Source: Azospirillum melinis (GTDB lineage: Bacteria > Pseudomonadota > Alphaproteobacteria > Azospirillales > Azospirillaceae). From it: 64,000 nt of DNA. This document shows positions 8,391 to 16,950 of this stretch, one piece after another. The notes beneath the pieces are model-generated. The model was not told the DNA's origin, did no database searches, and was given only the letters and a program-made list of their open reading frames with translations. Location: the NCBI RefSeq assembly GCF_013340935.1, contig NZ_WHOS01000007.1, positions 1-64,000 of the forward strand, read 5' to 3'. Each line of letters starts with the position of its first letter. Within the stretch, counting starts at the first letter, position 1. The position numbers and the translations under genes were made by a program.

Positions 8391-9269
8391 ATGGAACTCC
8401 ATCATTTGAAGACCTTCACCACCGTGGCCCGCGAGGGCAGCCTGACGCGCGCTGCGCAGCTGCTCCTGCTGAGCCAGCCCGCCGTCAGCGGCCATATCAA
8501 GGTGCTGGAGGATGAACTCGGCACCGCGTTGTTCGAGCGCACGGCCAAGGGCATGCAGTTGACGCGGGAGGGAAACCTCCTGCTGGAGGATGCCGAGCGC
8601 ACCCTGGCGGCGGCCAAGGCCCTCGTCACCCATGCCCGGACCTTGCGGAGCGACGTGGCGGGACCGGTGGCTCTCGGCATCGCCGGCGATCCGGTGGCGC
8701 TGCGCCTGGGCCTCCTGCTGTCGCGCCTGCGCAGCGCGCATCCCGGACTGAAGGTCCAGGTGTCGCACCATGTCTCGGCCGACGTGGTCGAGCGGGTGCT
8801 CGATGGACGCCTGGAGGCGGGATTCGTTCTCGAAGAGCGGCCGGACGGCGCGCTCCGCCATGTCCGCATCGCCACGGTGCGGCTGCGCATCGCCGGCCCG
8901 GTCGCGTGGCGCGCCGGCATCGAGGACGCGAGCTGGGGCGATCTCGCCGCGCTGCCGTGGATCGGCACGCCACCGCGATGCAGCTTCCATCGGATCGCTG
9001 CCCGCGCCTTCGCGCGGCACGGCGCGGTTCCCCGCACCGTCATCGAGGTCGACCAGGAAGGCGCGCTGAAGGGCCTGGTGATGGATGGGCTTGGGCTCGC
9101 CCTGCTGCGCGAGGACCAGGCGCTGGCGGCCGAGGCGGCGGGCGAGGTCGCCCTGTGGCCGGGGGAGTGCCTGGAAAGCCACCTCCATTTCATCCTTCCG
9201 TCCGGGAAGGAGCAAGAGCCGGCGATCCAGGCGATGCGCGACGCGGTCCAGGCCGTGTGGGCGCAATGA
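8391..9269 (+). CDS. LysR-family transcriptional regulator
   Basis: 292 aa, standard LysR length. The N-terminal winged helix-turn-helix is clear: MELHHLKTFTTVAREGSLTRAAQLLLLSQPAVSGHIKVLE, followed by LGTALFERTAKGMQLT. The rest is the two-lobed effector-binding domain. The ATG at 8391 is chosen because GGAGG lies 7 bases upstream and the family start aligns there; longer in-frame sequence upstream is AT-rich leader. It is divergent from the decarboxylase/ligase-exporter operon, the classic layout for a LysR gene controlling its neighbour. The stop codon lies inside a 15-base tandem duplication (9255-9284). Confidence 0.92.
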   Translation: MELHHLKTFTTVAREGSLTRAAQLLLLSQPAVSGHIKVLEDELGTALFERTAKGMQLTREGNLLLEDAERTLAAAKALVTHARTLRSDVAGPVALGIAGDPVALRLGLLLSRLRSAHPGLKVQVSHHVSADVVERVLDGRLEAGFVLEERPDGALRHVRIATVRLRIAGPVAWRAGIEDASWGDLAALPWIGTPPRCSFHRIAARAFARHGAVPRTVIEVDQEGALKGLVMDGLGLALLREDQALAAEAAGEVALWPGECLESHLHFILPSGKEQEPAIQAMRDAVQAVWAQ

Positions 9270-9284
9270 GTGTGGGCGCAATGG
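9255..9284. repeat. 15-base tandem duplication across the LysR stop codon
   Basis: Two adjacent copies of GTGTGGGCGCAATGA (14 of 15 bases identical) at 9255-9269 and 9270-9284. The first copy supplies the last codons and stop of the LysR gene; the second is untranslated. It looks like a recent slippage duplication. Confidence 0.8.
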
Positions 9285-9313
9285 GCGTGGGGTATTTGTG
9301 TGCGATGGGGGCG

Positions 9314-9913
9314 TCAGGCCCAGGCGCCGCTGTCCCTCACCACCACCGCGAAGCGGTCGGCGAGCGCGGCGAGCACGGCCCGGTGCAGCGCCTCGGCCGG
9401 AATTGTGCCGCCGCCGGGGGCGGGCAGGTCGCGCGTCGCGCTGGCGGCGTCGACCATCGTCGTGCGCCAGCCGAGATCGAGCGCCGCGCGCACCGTGCTG
9501 CTGATGCACATATGGGTCTGGAAGCCGGCGACGATCAGCTCCGTCCGGCCGGTGGCGCGCAGCCGTGCGTCGAGATCGGTGCCGGCGAAGGCGTTGGGCA
9601 GGCCCTTCACCACGACCGTCTCGCCGTCATGCGGGATCAGCGCCGAGACGATGGCGGAGAACGGGCCTTCCGGGTTGAACAGCGCGCCGCCCGGCTTGCC
9701 GTGATGGACGATGTGGAACACCGGCACTCCGGCCTTGCGCGCCAGGGCCAGCAGCCGGCCGGCCTCGGCGACGGCATCCTCGACGCCGGACAGCGGCAGG
9801 CCGCCCTCGGTGTATTCGCGCTGGGCGTCGATCAGCACCAGGGCGGCCTTGTCGAGGGGGCTGGGGGTCTGCTGGGCGCCGGCCAGGGCCAGCAGGGTCT
9901 TGGGTTCGGGCAT
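9314..9913 (-). CDS. Isochorismatase-like cysteine hydrolase
   Basis: 199 aa, the usual size for this family, probably cytoplasmic with no signal peptide. The catalytic triad is visible: Asp29 in LVLIDAQ, Lys103 in VVVKGLPNAF and Cys136 in THMCISST with its oxyanion-forming cis-peptide region. Relatives include nicotinamidases, N-carbamoyl amide hydrolases and isochorismatases. The adjacent LysR gene at 9994 is divergent (80-base gap) and is the likely regulator. The nearby amidase at 11004 suggests amide or carbamate turnover, but the substrate is not evident. It is convergent with the LysR gene ending at 9269. Confidence 0.88.
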   Translation of the reverse strand: MPEPKTLLALAGAQQTPSPLDKAALVLIDAQREYTEGGLPLSGVEDAVAEAGRLLALARKAGVPVFHIVHHGKPGGALFNPEGPFSAIVSALIPHDGETVVVKGLPNAFAGTDLDARLRATGRTELIVAGFQTHMCISSTVRAALDLGWRTTMVDAASATRDLPAPGGGTIPAEALHRAVLAALADRFAVVVRDSGAWA

Positions 9914-9993
9914 GGGGACATTCCGGAAGAGGGGGAACGGATGAGTCAGTCTGCTGTGTTCAAGCCCGCCCGGCCATCCGCCAGGTTTGCGCG

Positions 9994-10932
9994 ATGACTG
10001 TGCAGAAACAGACAGCGTCGCTCAGCTGGGACGACGTGCGGATCTTTCTGGAGCTGGCCCGCACCGGCAGCCTGTCGGCGGCGGCGCGGGGCCTGCGGAT
10101 CAGCCACGCCACGGTGGGCCGCCGCGTCGCCGCGCTGGAGGCCGATCTCGGGCGCACCCTGGTGGAGCGGCGGGCAGACGGCTACGCCCTGACGGTGGAG
10201 GGGGAGGCGGTCTTCCGCCTGGCCGACGGCATGGACGAGCGCGCTCTCGCCATCCTGCGCCGCGGCGGTTGGGAGGAGGGGCTGACCGGCACCGTGCGCC
10301 TGACGGCGACCCAGGCCCTGACCGACCGTTTCCTGGTGCCCCGGCTGGGGCCGTTCCGTGCCCGCCATCCCGGCATCGATCTGGAGGTGACGGTGGACAA
10401 CCGCACGCTCAGCCTGGCGCGGCGCGAGGCCGATCTGGCCATCCGCATGGCGCGGCCGGAGCATGGCGATCTGGTCGCGCGCCGCCTGTCGACGGTCGCC
10501 TATGGCCTGTTCGCGATCGCCGGCGCCCCGGACGCGCTGATCGGTTACGACGAGGCGCTGGCCGACCTTCCCGAAGCCGTCTGGCTGGCCCGCCACGCCA
10601 GCGGCCGGCGCGTTTCCTTCCGCTCGAACAGCGTGCAGGCGCAATTGGCGGCGGCCAGGGCCGGGTTCGGCGCGGCCCTGCTGCCGGTCTGGCTGGCGGC
10701 GGGGGAGACGGAGCTGCAGCCTGTGGCGATGGCGGGACCGCCGCTGACGCGGGAACTCTGGCTGGTCCTCCACCGCGACATGAAGGAGGTGCCGCGCGTC
10801 CGCGCGGTGATCGACCACCTCGTCGCGCTGTTCGAGGCCGGCCTTCAGCCCCCTGGCGGCACCGTCTCCACCCCCGCCTATGGGGCCGGCTGTGCAGATT
10901 TGAACTTCCATAGTTCAAAAATAGGAAATTAG
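9994..10932 (+). CDS. LysR-family transcriptional regulator
   Basis: 312 aa. The N-terminal helix-turn-helix reads WDDVRIFLELARTGSLSAAARGLRISHATVGRRVAALE, with the LGRTLVERRADGYALT wing, followed by an effector domain of the subgroup common in proteobacterial LysR proteins (DLAIRMARPEHGDLVARRL). It is divergent from the isochorismatase-like gene and lies just upstream of the amidase gene in the same direction. Its last 30 bases are AT-rich and carry a dyad and an AATAGGAAAT element, so the amidase promoter probably overlaps the 3' end of this gene. Likely targets are one or both neighbours. Confidence 0.92.
   Translation: MTVQKQTASLSWDDVRIFLELARTGSLSAAARGLRISHATVGRRVAALEADLGRTLVERRADGYALTVEGEAVFRLADGMDERALAILRRGGWEEGLTGTVRLTATQALTDRFLVPRLGPFRARHPGIDLEVTVDNRTLSLARREADLAIRMARPEHGDLVARRLSTVAYGLFAIAGAPDALIGYDEALADLPEAVWLARHASGRRVSFRSNSVQAQLAAARAGFGAALLPVWLAAGETELQPVAMAGPPLTRELWLVLHRDMKEVPRVRAVIDHLVALFEAGLQPPGGTVSTPAYGAGCADLNFHSSKIGN
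10899..10929. promoter_or_regulatory. Inverted repeat TTTGAAC-N7-GTTCAAA with adjacent AATAGGAAAT element, amidase promoter region
   Basis: Perfect 7-base arms at 10899-10905 and 10913-10919, directly followed by AATAGGAAAT at 10920-10929. This 10-mer is identical to those at 3687-3696 and 22760-22769. The site lies inside the last codons of the LysR gene and 75-105 bases before the amidase start. It is a plausible operator for that LysR protein plus the shared element seen across the window. Confidence 0.45.
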
Positions 10933-11003
10933 AAAATTTCGCAGCGAGAGTTAAACGGCAAGGTGGGATGCCCGAAACCGATACACAGGAGACACCGCCG
11001 ATC

Positions 11004-12446
11004 ATGTCGCTTTTCCCCGAATACGAACGCTACGACGCCATCGGGCTGGCCGGGCTGGTGCGCGACCGGGCGATCAGCCCGCTGGAACTGATCGAGGAGG
11101 CGATCCGGCGCATCGAACTGATCAACCCGGCGATCAACGCGGTCGTCCACACCCTCTATGACGAGGCCCGGTGGGTGGCGGCCGCGACGGACCCCTCCGA
11201 TCCGCTGGCCGGCCCGCTGGCCGGGGTGCCGTTCCTGCTGAAGGATCTGAACATCCTCTACAAGGGCCAGCGGACCAGCAACGGCGGCCGGCTGTGGCAG
11301 GACAACGTCGCCGACCATGATTCCACCATCACCGCGCGCTATCGGGCGGCGGGGCTGGTCGTGCTCGGCTACACCAACACCGCCGAGTTGGGGCTGGCCT
11401 GCGAGACGGCACCTTCGGCTTTCGGGCCGACCCGCAATCCGTGGGATCTGTCGCGCAGCGCTGGCGGGTCGAGCGGCGGTGCGGCGGCGGCGGTCGCCGC
11501 CGGTCTGGTTCCCGCCGTGCATGGCACCGACGGCGGCGGCTCCATCCGCATCCCGTCGTCGAACTGCGGCGTGTTCGGGGTGAAGCCGACCCGCGCCCGC
11601 AACCCCTTCGGTCCCGACAACGGCGAGGGGTGGAACGGCCTGTCGGTCCATCACGCGATCACCCGCTCGGTGCGTGACAACGCGGCGTTGCTCGACGCCA
11701 CCCACGGTCCGGAACCGGGCGACCCCTACGCCGCCCCGGCCTTCGCCGGGCGCTTCCTCGACGCGGTGACGCAGGAGCCGCCGCGGCTGCGCATCGCCTT
11801 CCAGACCACCGACCATGGCGGCGGCGCGATACACCCGGATTGCGTGGAGGCGGTGCACGCGGCGGCCAGGCTGCTCGCCGATCTCGGCCACGAGGTGGAG
11901 GAGGCACGCCCCGCCATCGACGCCGAGGCGATGAAGCGCGCGACCCGAATCATCGTGGCCTCGAACATCGCCAACGTGCTGCGCCTGCGCGGCGAGGCGC
12001 TGGGTCGCCGCGTGATTGCCGAGGACGTCGAACCGATCACATGGCTGTGGGCGCAGGAGGCGCAGTCCTACAGCGGCGAGGATCTGGCGCGCTCGGTGTG
12101 GACGATCCATCGGCTGGCGCGGGTGCTGGGCAGCTTCTTCCAGCGTTACGACGTGCTGCTGACCAGCACCTTCGCCGCGCCGCCACTGCCTCTCTACACC
12201 GTGGACACCAGCAGCACGGACCTCGACGCCTATTACGAGGGGCTGCGGCGCTACAGCGCCTTCACCTCGCTGTACAACTGCACAGGCGTGCCTGCCGCGT
12301 CGGTGCCGCTGCACTGGAACGCCGAGAATCTGCCGATCGGCGTGCAGATCGCCACCCGGCTGGGCGAGGACGCCCTGCTGTTCAGCCTTGCCGGGCAGCT
12401 GGAGCGGGCGCGCCCCTGGCACGACAGGCGTCCGGACATCCGCTGA
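11004..12446 (+). CDS. Amidase signature family hydrolase
   Basis: 480 aa from the chosen ATG ([11 protein letters not shown]); an alternative ATG at 10968 would add 12 residues, and neither has an ideally spaced ribosome site (AGGAG lies 12 bases before 11004). The Ser-cisSer-Lys triad is visible: Lys in PFLLKDLN, the Gly/Ser-rich [19 protein letters not shown] signature, and the nucleophile in [14 protein letters not shown]. This is a cytoplasmic amide hydrolase related to GatA and 6-aminohexanoate-type amidases, but not GatA itself, as no gatB or gatC is present. It is probably controlled by the upstream LysR gene. With the isochorismatase-like hydrolase it suggests nitrogen recovery from amides. 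Substrate unknown. Confidence 0.9.
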   Translation: MSLFPEYERYDAIGLAGLVRDRAISPLELIEEAIRRIELINPAINAVVHTLYDEARWVAAATDPSDPLAGPLAGVPFLLKDLNILYKGQRTSNGGRLWQDNVADHDSTITARYRAAGLVVLGYTNTAELGLACETAPSAFGPTRNPWDLSRSAGGSSGGAAAAVAAGLVPAVHGTDGGGSIRIPSSNCGVFGVKPTRARNPFGPDNGEGWNGLSVHHAITRSVRDNAALLDATHGPEPGDPYAAPAFAGRFLDAVTQEPPRLRIAFQTTDHGGGAIHPDCVEAVHAAARLLADLGHEVEEARPAIDAEAMKRATRIIVASNIANVLRLRGEALGRRVIAEDVEPITWLWAQEAQSYSGEDLARSVWTIHRLARVLGSFFQRYDVLLTSTFAAPPLPLYTVDTSSTDLDAYYEGLRRYSAFTSLYNCTGVPAASVPLHWNAENLPIGVQIATRLGEDALLFSLAGQLERARPWHDRRPDIR

Positions 12447-12544
12447 GTCGATCGGGGCCGGCTCGAACCCGGAACTGCGGTGCCGATCCGGCCGGCCTTC
12501 CAGAAACCTGATCTTCGGCAATCGGGGGCAATCGGGTTATCGAA

Positions 12545-12802
12545 ATGACCGATCTTGGAAAGAAGCTTCAAAGCCTGCGCCGGACCCACGGGCTGTCGCA
12601 GCGTGCCCTGGCCAGACGGTCGGGACTCAGCAATGGACTGATCTCATTGATCGAAAAGGACAAGATCAGTCCGTCCGTTTCCTCCCTGGAGAAAATTCTC
12701 GACAGCTTTCCAATCGGTCTGGCCGACTTCTTTGCGATGCCGTCCGGCGCCTTCGCGGAGTCCGGTCTTGCCGGCCGCATGGACGAAGGGACATCGACCT
12801 GA
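12545..12802 (+). CDS. XRE-family DNA-binding protein, apparently lacking its cupin sensor domain
   Basis: 85 aa. Residues 4-60 form a clear XRE helix-turn-helix (LGKKLQSLRRTHGLSQRALARRSGLSNGLISLIE) followed by SPSVSSLEKILDSFPIGLADFF. This is the exact N-terminal pattern of PuuR/SutR-like regulators that continue into a C-terminal cupin of about 110 residues. Here the similarity fades after about residue 65 and the frame stops. Only 16 bases separate the stop from the lyase gene on the other strand, so no cupin is encoded downstream. It may be a truncated remnant or a functional short repressor. The spacer from the amidase is 98 bases. Confidence 0.7.
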   Translation: MTDLGKKLQSLRRTHGLSQRALARRSGLSNGLISLIEKDKISPSVSSLEKILDSFPIGLADFFAMPSGAFAESGLAGRMDEGTST

Positions 12803-12818
12803 GGGCATGGTCCGGCAA

Positions 12819-14363
12819 TCAGGCAATGGCCGCAACGGCCTGCTGAAGCTTGCCGGCGGCGATCGCTCTCTCCAGCCGCTCGAAGTCCGGTCCTAGCGAG
12901 CGGTCCTCGTCCAGCGTCGCCACGAGGCCGCGGACGAAAGCGTACACCGTACCGGTGCCGGCGCCGAGAACGAGGGGGCCGCGCAAATCCACCGCCTGGG
13001 CTGCCGCCGTCAGTTCGATGGCGGTCAGCCAGCGCAGCCGTTCAACGATCTCGCCGGTCTTGGCGACGACGGCGGGCGCCATCGAGGCATGGTCCTCGAT
13101 CCCGTCGGCCACCGGCAGGACGCCAAGCGAGGCCGGCAAGGCGAGATGGCGGATTTCCGCCTCCAGCGCAGCAATCGTCTTCTGGACGGTGGCGAAGCCG
13201 GTGCGGCTCTGGCCCTGCGGGGTGAGGAAGCGCGGCAGATCGGACACCGTGGGCGACATCAGTTTCATCGTGCGGTGGGCCGCCATGGTCGCTGCCTGGG
13301 CCAGCGCCTGTCCCAGCGCCTCGAAGCGCAGGACCAGGGCGGTCATGTCGAAATTGCCGTTGTGCAGCATTCCCTCCCCGGCATCCTCCCCGGTTCCCGC
13401 TTCGGCCACCACCAGCGGGTTGTCGGCGGCGGCGTTCAGTTCGATAGCGACCGGTTCGCGCGCGGCCTCCAGCGTCACGCGGACGGCACCGTGGACCGGG
13501 GCGAGGCAGCGGAAGCTCAGAGGGTCCTGAAGGCGCCTCGCGGCCCCCGGCTGCTCCAGGGCACTGCCGGCGAGCAGGGCCCGCAGCCGGGCCGCGGCCT
13601 GCGCCTGTCCGGGGGCGGGCCGTGCCTGCTGGACGCGCGGGTCGAGCGGCTCCAGCTGTGCCCGGAACCCTTCGCAGCTGAGCGCCGCCGCCGCGTCCAG
13701 CGCGTCCAGCGCCACTCGGGCATCCTCCAGCACCAGACAGCCCTGGCCGACCGACAGGGCGTTGGCGACGACGACGGCGTGGCCGTCCTTGAGGCCGAGG
13801 ACCGGCGGCGTCAACCCGGCGCGGGCCAGCGCGGTGTCGGCCGGCAGGATGTCTCCACCGACCTCCGCCTCGGCCTCCGGGTCGCCGAGCAGGGCGCGGC
13901 CGAGATGGGCGAGCGGGGCAAGGTCGTCGGCGCCGATGGAGCCCTTGGACGGCACCAGCGGATGGAAGCCGGCATTCAGCGCGGCGACCAGCGCCTGCAG
14001 CATCGACGGCGACGCCCCGCTGCCGCCCGCGGCATAGCCGGCGGCGCGGACCAGCATCAGCGCGCGCAGGATGTCGGTCGGCAGGCGCGGCCCCACCCCG
14101 ACGGCGCGGGCCGGAACCGCCCGGTGCTGGAAGGCGATGAGATCGTCAGCCGTCAGCCGGGTGTCCACGCCGGCCCCAAGCCCGGTGGTCAGGCCATAGA
14201 CCGGGACCTCGGCCCCGGCCAGCCGTTCGACCACTGCACGGGCTGCGGCGATGCGCGGCGCCACTTGGGGAGCGAGGGTGACGGTCCGCCGCTGCCGCGC
14301 CACCGCGACCACCGCCTCGATCGTCAACGGGCCGGCGCCGAGCGCCAGAGAGTCCTGCCGCAT
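12819..14363 (-). CDS. Aromatic amino acid lyase homologue (HAL/PAL fold) without the MIO Ala-Ser-Gly motif
   Basis: 514 aa, full length for the histidine/phenylalanine ammonia-lyase superfamily. Conserved landmarks are Tyr56 in VYGLTTG, Arg285 in QDPLSFRC, NAAADNPLV (310-318), GNFDM and the C-terminal EDHASM. The catalytic loop, normally GSxGASGDLAPLAH, reads GSIGADDLAPLAH (141-153), so the Ser and Gly that cyclise to the MIO cofactor are gone and the loop is one residue shorter. The usual ING before the second active-site stretch is KDG (192-194), and the Tyr of QDxYSxR is Leu. A normal MIO-dependent ammonia-lyase reaction is therefore unlikely. Ergothionase is, from memory, a MIO-free relative that eliminates trimethylamine. 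It is divergent from a transporter operon whose substrate it may process. Confidence 0.85.
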   Translation of the reverse strand: MRQDSLALGAGPLTIEAVVAVARQRRTVTLAPQVAPRIAAARAVVERLAGAEVPVYGLTTGLGAGVDTRLTADDLIAFQHRAVPARAVGVGPRLPTDILRALMLVRAAGYAAGGSGASPSMLQALVAALNAGFHPLVPSKGSIGADDLAPLAHLGRALLGDPEAEAEVGGDILPADTALARAGLTPPVLGLKDGHAVVVANALSVGQGCLVLEDARVALDALDAAAALSCEGFRAQLEPLDPRVQQARPAPGQAQAAARLRALLAGSALEQPGAARRLQDPLSFRCLAPVHGAVRVTLEAAREPVAIELNAAADNPLVVAEAGTGEDAGEGMLHNGNFDMTALVLRFEALGQALAQAATMAAHRTMKLMSPTVSDLPRFLTPQGQSRTGFATVQKTIAALEAEIRHLALPASLGVLPVADGIEDHASMAPAVVAKTGEIVERLRWLTAIELTAAAQAVDLRGPLVLGAGTGTVYAFVRGLVATLDEDRSLGPDFERLERAIAAGKLQQAVAAIA

Positions 14364-14381
14364 TTCCAGTTCACATCTGTA

Positions 14382-14421
14382 GTTTCCTAATCATTTTCCT
14401 ATTGATTGGCACGCTATTTGT
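14382..14421. promoter_or_regulatory. Tandem TTTCCTA elements and a sigma-54-like sequence in the lyase/transporter divergent promoter
   Basis: The 108-base AT-rich gap between the lyase and the PhnD-like gene holds GTTTCCTAAT (14382-14391) and TTTTCCTATT (14394-14403), the latter 9 of 10 identical to the element found at 3687, 10920 and 22760. It is directly followed by TTGGCAC-N5-TTGT (14406-14421). That matches the sigma-54 -24 box fully and the -12 box except for one key base (GT instead of GC), so sigma-54 use is doubtful. It points towards the plus-strand operon. Confidence 0.4.
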
Positions 14422-14471
14422 CTATCAATTTAATCGGCTAAAATATGAAAAACACAGATCGATGGTGAAAT

Positions 14472-15314
14472 ATGGCGGTCGCGGGGGAAAGCGGGAAGGG
14501 CGGGGCGCTGGCCGCCAATGCGCGGATGTACGCGCCGAACGCCCAGGCTGCCGACGCATGGCGGGCGCTGTTCGACTGGGTGTCGGCGCGGTCCGGCGTG
14601 CCGCTCGTGGTGCTCGACCATGGCTTTCCGGCCCGGCTGGAGGATCTGTGGAGCCGTGACGATCTCGGCGCCGCCTTCATGTGTGGTTGGCCCTTCGTGC
14701 GCGCCGGGTCCCGGCACCGGATCGTTGCCGCCCCGGTGCCGGCGGCGGCCCGCTATGGCGGGCGGGCGGAATACCGGACCGACTTCGTGGTGCGGGCGGA
14801 GTCCGCCATCCACCGGCTGGAGGACAGTTTCGGCGGGCGGCTGGCCTTCACGGTGGACCATTCCCATTCGGGCTACAACGCCCCGCGCCACCATCTTCTG
14901 CGCTTCCGCAAGGCGGACCGCCCGACGCTCTACGCCGCCACGGTCGGCCCCTGCGTGACGCCGAAACGGGTGCTCGACGCCGTGCTGGACGGCAGCGCGG
15001 ATGTGGCGCCGCTCGACGGCTACACGCTGGAGCTGATGCTGCGCCACGATCCCGAACTCGGACCGCGCATCCGCATCGTCGCCAGCACCGATCCGGTGCC
15101 GATGCCGCCGCTGGTCGCCAGCCCGTCGGTCCCGGACGGGGTGGTGGAGGCCTTGCGTGCCGCCTTCCTGGCCAGCGGCGAGGCGCCGGCCCTGGCGGCG
15201 GTGCGCGAGGCGCTGGTGCTGGCCGGATTCGCCGTCACCGATCCGGCGGACTACGCCTTGACCGAACGCTGGGCCGCCGAGGCGCTGGCCGCCGGCTATC
15301 CGGCGCCGGCCTGA
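14472..15314 (+). CDS. PhnD-like periplasmic-binding-fold protein without a signal peptide
   Basis: 280 aa. It resembles the PhnD/SsuA/transferrin-type binding fold in the segment DLGAAFMCGWPFVRAG, followed by DFVVRAESAIHRLEDSFGGRLAFT, HSGYNAPRHHLL and a DVAPLDGYTLELM stretch. There is no N-terminal hydrophobic segment: the protein starts with Gly/Ala/Ser-rich polar residues, so it is probably cytoplasmic. The ATG at 14472 has no strong ribosome site; a start at the Met 18 codons later (MYAPNAQ) is possible. It precedes a complete Dpp-type operon by 56 bases and is divergent from the MIO-less lyase. It could sense or sequester the transported ligand. Function uncertain. Confidence 0.75.
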   Translation: MAVAGESGKGGALAANARMYAPNAQAADAWRALFDWVSARSGVPLVVLDHGFPARLEDLWSRDDLGAAFMCGWPFVRAGSRHRIVAAPVPAAARYGGRAEYRTDFVVRAESAIHRLEDSFGGRLAFTVDHSHSGYNAPRHHLLRFRKADRPTLYAATVGPCVTPKRVLDAVLDGSADVAPLDGYTLELMLRHDPELGPRIRIVASTDPVPMPPLVASPSVPDGVVEALRAAFLASGEAPALAAVREALVLAGFAVTDPADYALTERWAAEALAAGYPAPA

Positions 15315-15370
15315 CCTCCCATTCATCCGAAACGCGCGATCACCCCCAATTATATGAAGAGGACATCACC

Positions 15371-16948
15371 ATGGCCGATGTGACGAGGCGCCGCCTTCTG
15401 GCCGCCGGGGCGGCGTTCGGGGTTACCGGAACCGGCCTCTCCCTGCCGGTTCTCGCCCAATCCGGCGGGCAGCCGGGCAAGGCGGCAGGGCGCAAAAGCA
15501 TCACGCTGGCCTTGCCGCGCGACGTGCAGCCGCCTTTCGATCCGCTGAACCGGCTGAGCTATCCGGAGGGCAACATCCTGCGCTCCGTCCTGCAGGGGCT
15601 GATCGCCTTCAAGCCCGGCAGCTTCGAGTGGGAGCTGTCGGCGGCCAAGCGCATCGAACAGGTGTCGGACACCGTCATCGAGTTCGAACTGAAGCCCGGC
15701 CTGCAATTCCACGACGGCTTCGGCGAACTGACCGCCGACGACGTGAAGTTCTCGTTCGAGCGGGCGATCAAGCCCGGTCCCGACGGCAAGCTTCCGCTGC
15801 ACGGCAAGGATCTGGCGGCGCTGGAGGAGGTCGAGGTCACCGGCACCCACACCGGCCGGATCAAACTGAAGACCCCTGCGCCTGCGCTGTGGCAGGTGGT
15901 GCTGCCCGACAATTCCGGCCTGATCGTCTCGCGCAAGGCGTTCGAGGCCGGGGCCTACCGTGCCGACCAGCCCACGAAGGTGATTGGCACCGGCCCCTAC
16001 CGGCTGGCCGAATGGCGTCCCAACGAGCGCGTCGTCCTGCGCGCCAACCCGGATTTCCAGGGGCCGAAGCCCGGCTTCGAGGAGATCGTCCTGCGCCCGG
16101 TGCGTGATCCCAAGACCGCCGAGCTGGCCTTCCGTGCCGACGAGCTGCAATTCACCGCCATCGAGCCGGCGAACGCCGCCGACGTGGCCAAGATACCGGG
16201 CACGAAGATCCTCAAGCAGGACTCGATCAACTTCGTGTGGATCGGCATCAATGTCGAGAAGGCGCCCTTCACCGACCTGCGCGTCCGTCAGGCGATCCGG
16301 CTTGCCATCGACGTCGATCAGGTGATCGAGGGCGCCTACAACGGCGCGGTCGGCCGGGCCTACGCCCCGGTGACGCCGGGGCTGCTCGGCTATTGGAAGG
16401 ACGCGCCGCGCCGCGCCCGCGATGTCGCCGCGGCGAAGAAGCTGCTGGCCGAGGCCGGCGTCTCCGGGCTGCGCACCCGGCTGACGCTGCTGAACAAGCC
16501 GGCCTACCAGAATGCCGGCATCATCATCCAGGCCCAGCTTGCCGAGGTCGGGATCACGCTGGACCTCGACGTGCAGGAGGGCGGCAGCTACTGGTCGGCC
16601 GGCAACGGCGAGACCGGCAAGACCCTGGAGCTGTCGCTCCAGCGTTTCGGCGGCAAGGCCGACCCGTCCTTCCAGCTGCAATGGTTCACCGCAGCCCAGA
16701 TCGGCAGCTGGAACTGGCAGCGCTGGAACAACCCGGACTATGACGCGCTGTTCACCAAGGCCGGTGCCATCACCGATGCAGCCGAGCGCGCCCGCCTCTA
16801 CATCGAGGCGCAGAAGCTGATCGACGAGTCCGCCGCCTTCATCTGGCTGACCCACGAGGTCAATGTCTATGCGCTGAAGGACTGGCTGGTGCCCGGCATC
16901 CTGCCCAACGGCGACGACCAGCTGTTCAACCGCTTCGGCGCGGCCTGA
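15371..16948 (+). CDS. ABC transporter periplasmic substrate-binding protein, SBP_bac_5 family
   Basis: 525 aa. The N-terminus MADVTRRRLLAAGAAFGVTG...LAQ carries three arginines before a hydrophobic stretch, a probable Tat signal. The body has the family features FELKPGLQFHDGFGELTADDVKFSFERA, GTGPYRLAEW and FTDLRVRQAIRLAIDVDQ. The start ATG has GAAGAGGA 7-14 bases upstream. It is the binding component for the permeases and ATPases encoded at 16951-20745, with only 2 bases to the next gene. Dpp-type systems carry peptides, amino acid derivatives, opines or small cationic solutes. Because of the lyase and cyclodeaminase neighbours an amino-acid-derived substrate is likely, but this is inference. 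Confidence 0.93.
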   Translation: MADVTRRRLLAAGAAFGVTGTGLSLPVLAQSGGQPGKAAGRKSITLALPRDVQPPFDPLNRLSYPEGNILRSVLQGLIAFKPGSFEWELSAAKRIEQVSDTVIEFELKPGLQFHDGFGELTADDVKFSFERAIKPGPDGKLPLHGKDLAALEEVEVTGTHTGRIKLKTPAPALWQVVLPDNSGLIVSRKAFEAGAYRADQPTKVIGTGPYRLAEWRPNERVVLRANPDFQGPKPGFEEIVLRPVRDPKTAELAFRADELQFTAIEPANAADVAKIPGTKILKQDSINFVWIGINVEKAPFTDLRVRQAIRLAIDVDQVIEGAYNGAVGRAYAPVTPGLLGYWKDAPRRARDVAAAKKLLAEAGVSGLRTRLTLLNKPAYQNAGIIIQAQLAEVGITLDLDVQEGGSYWSAGNGETGKTLELSLQRFGGKADPSFQLQWFTAAQIGSWNWQRWNNPDYDALFTKAGAITDAAERARLYIEAQKLIDESAAFIWLTHEVNVYALKDWLVPGILPNGDDQLFNRFGAA

Positions 16949-16950
16949 CC

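Noticed and set aside
12819..14363. Calling this gene a standard histidine ammonia-lyase (hutH)
   Set aside because: The MIO Ala-Ser-Gly is missing and no hutU, hutI or hutG gene is nearby, so the hut pathway name would mislead.
14406..14421. Sigma-54 promoter for the PhnD-like gene and Dpp-type operon
   Set aside because: The -24 box is perfect but the -12 box has GT instead of the nearly invariant GC, and no paired enhancer sites like those at 35763 or 38185 are seen; kept only as a tentative note.
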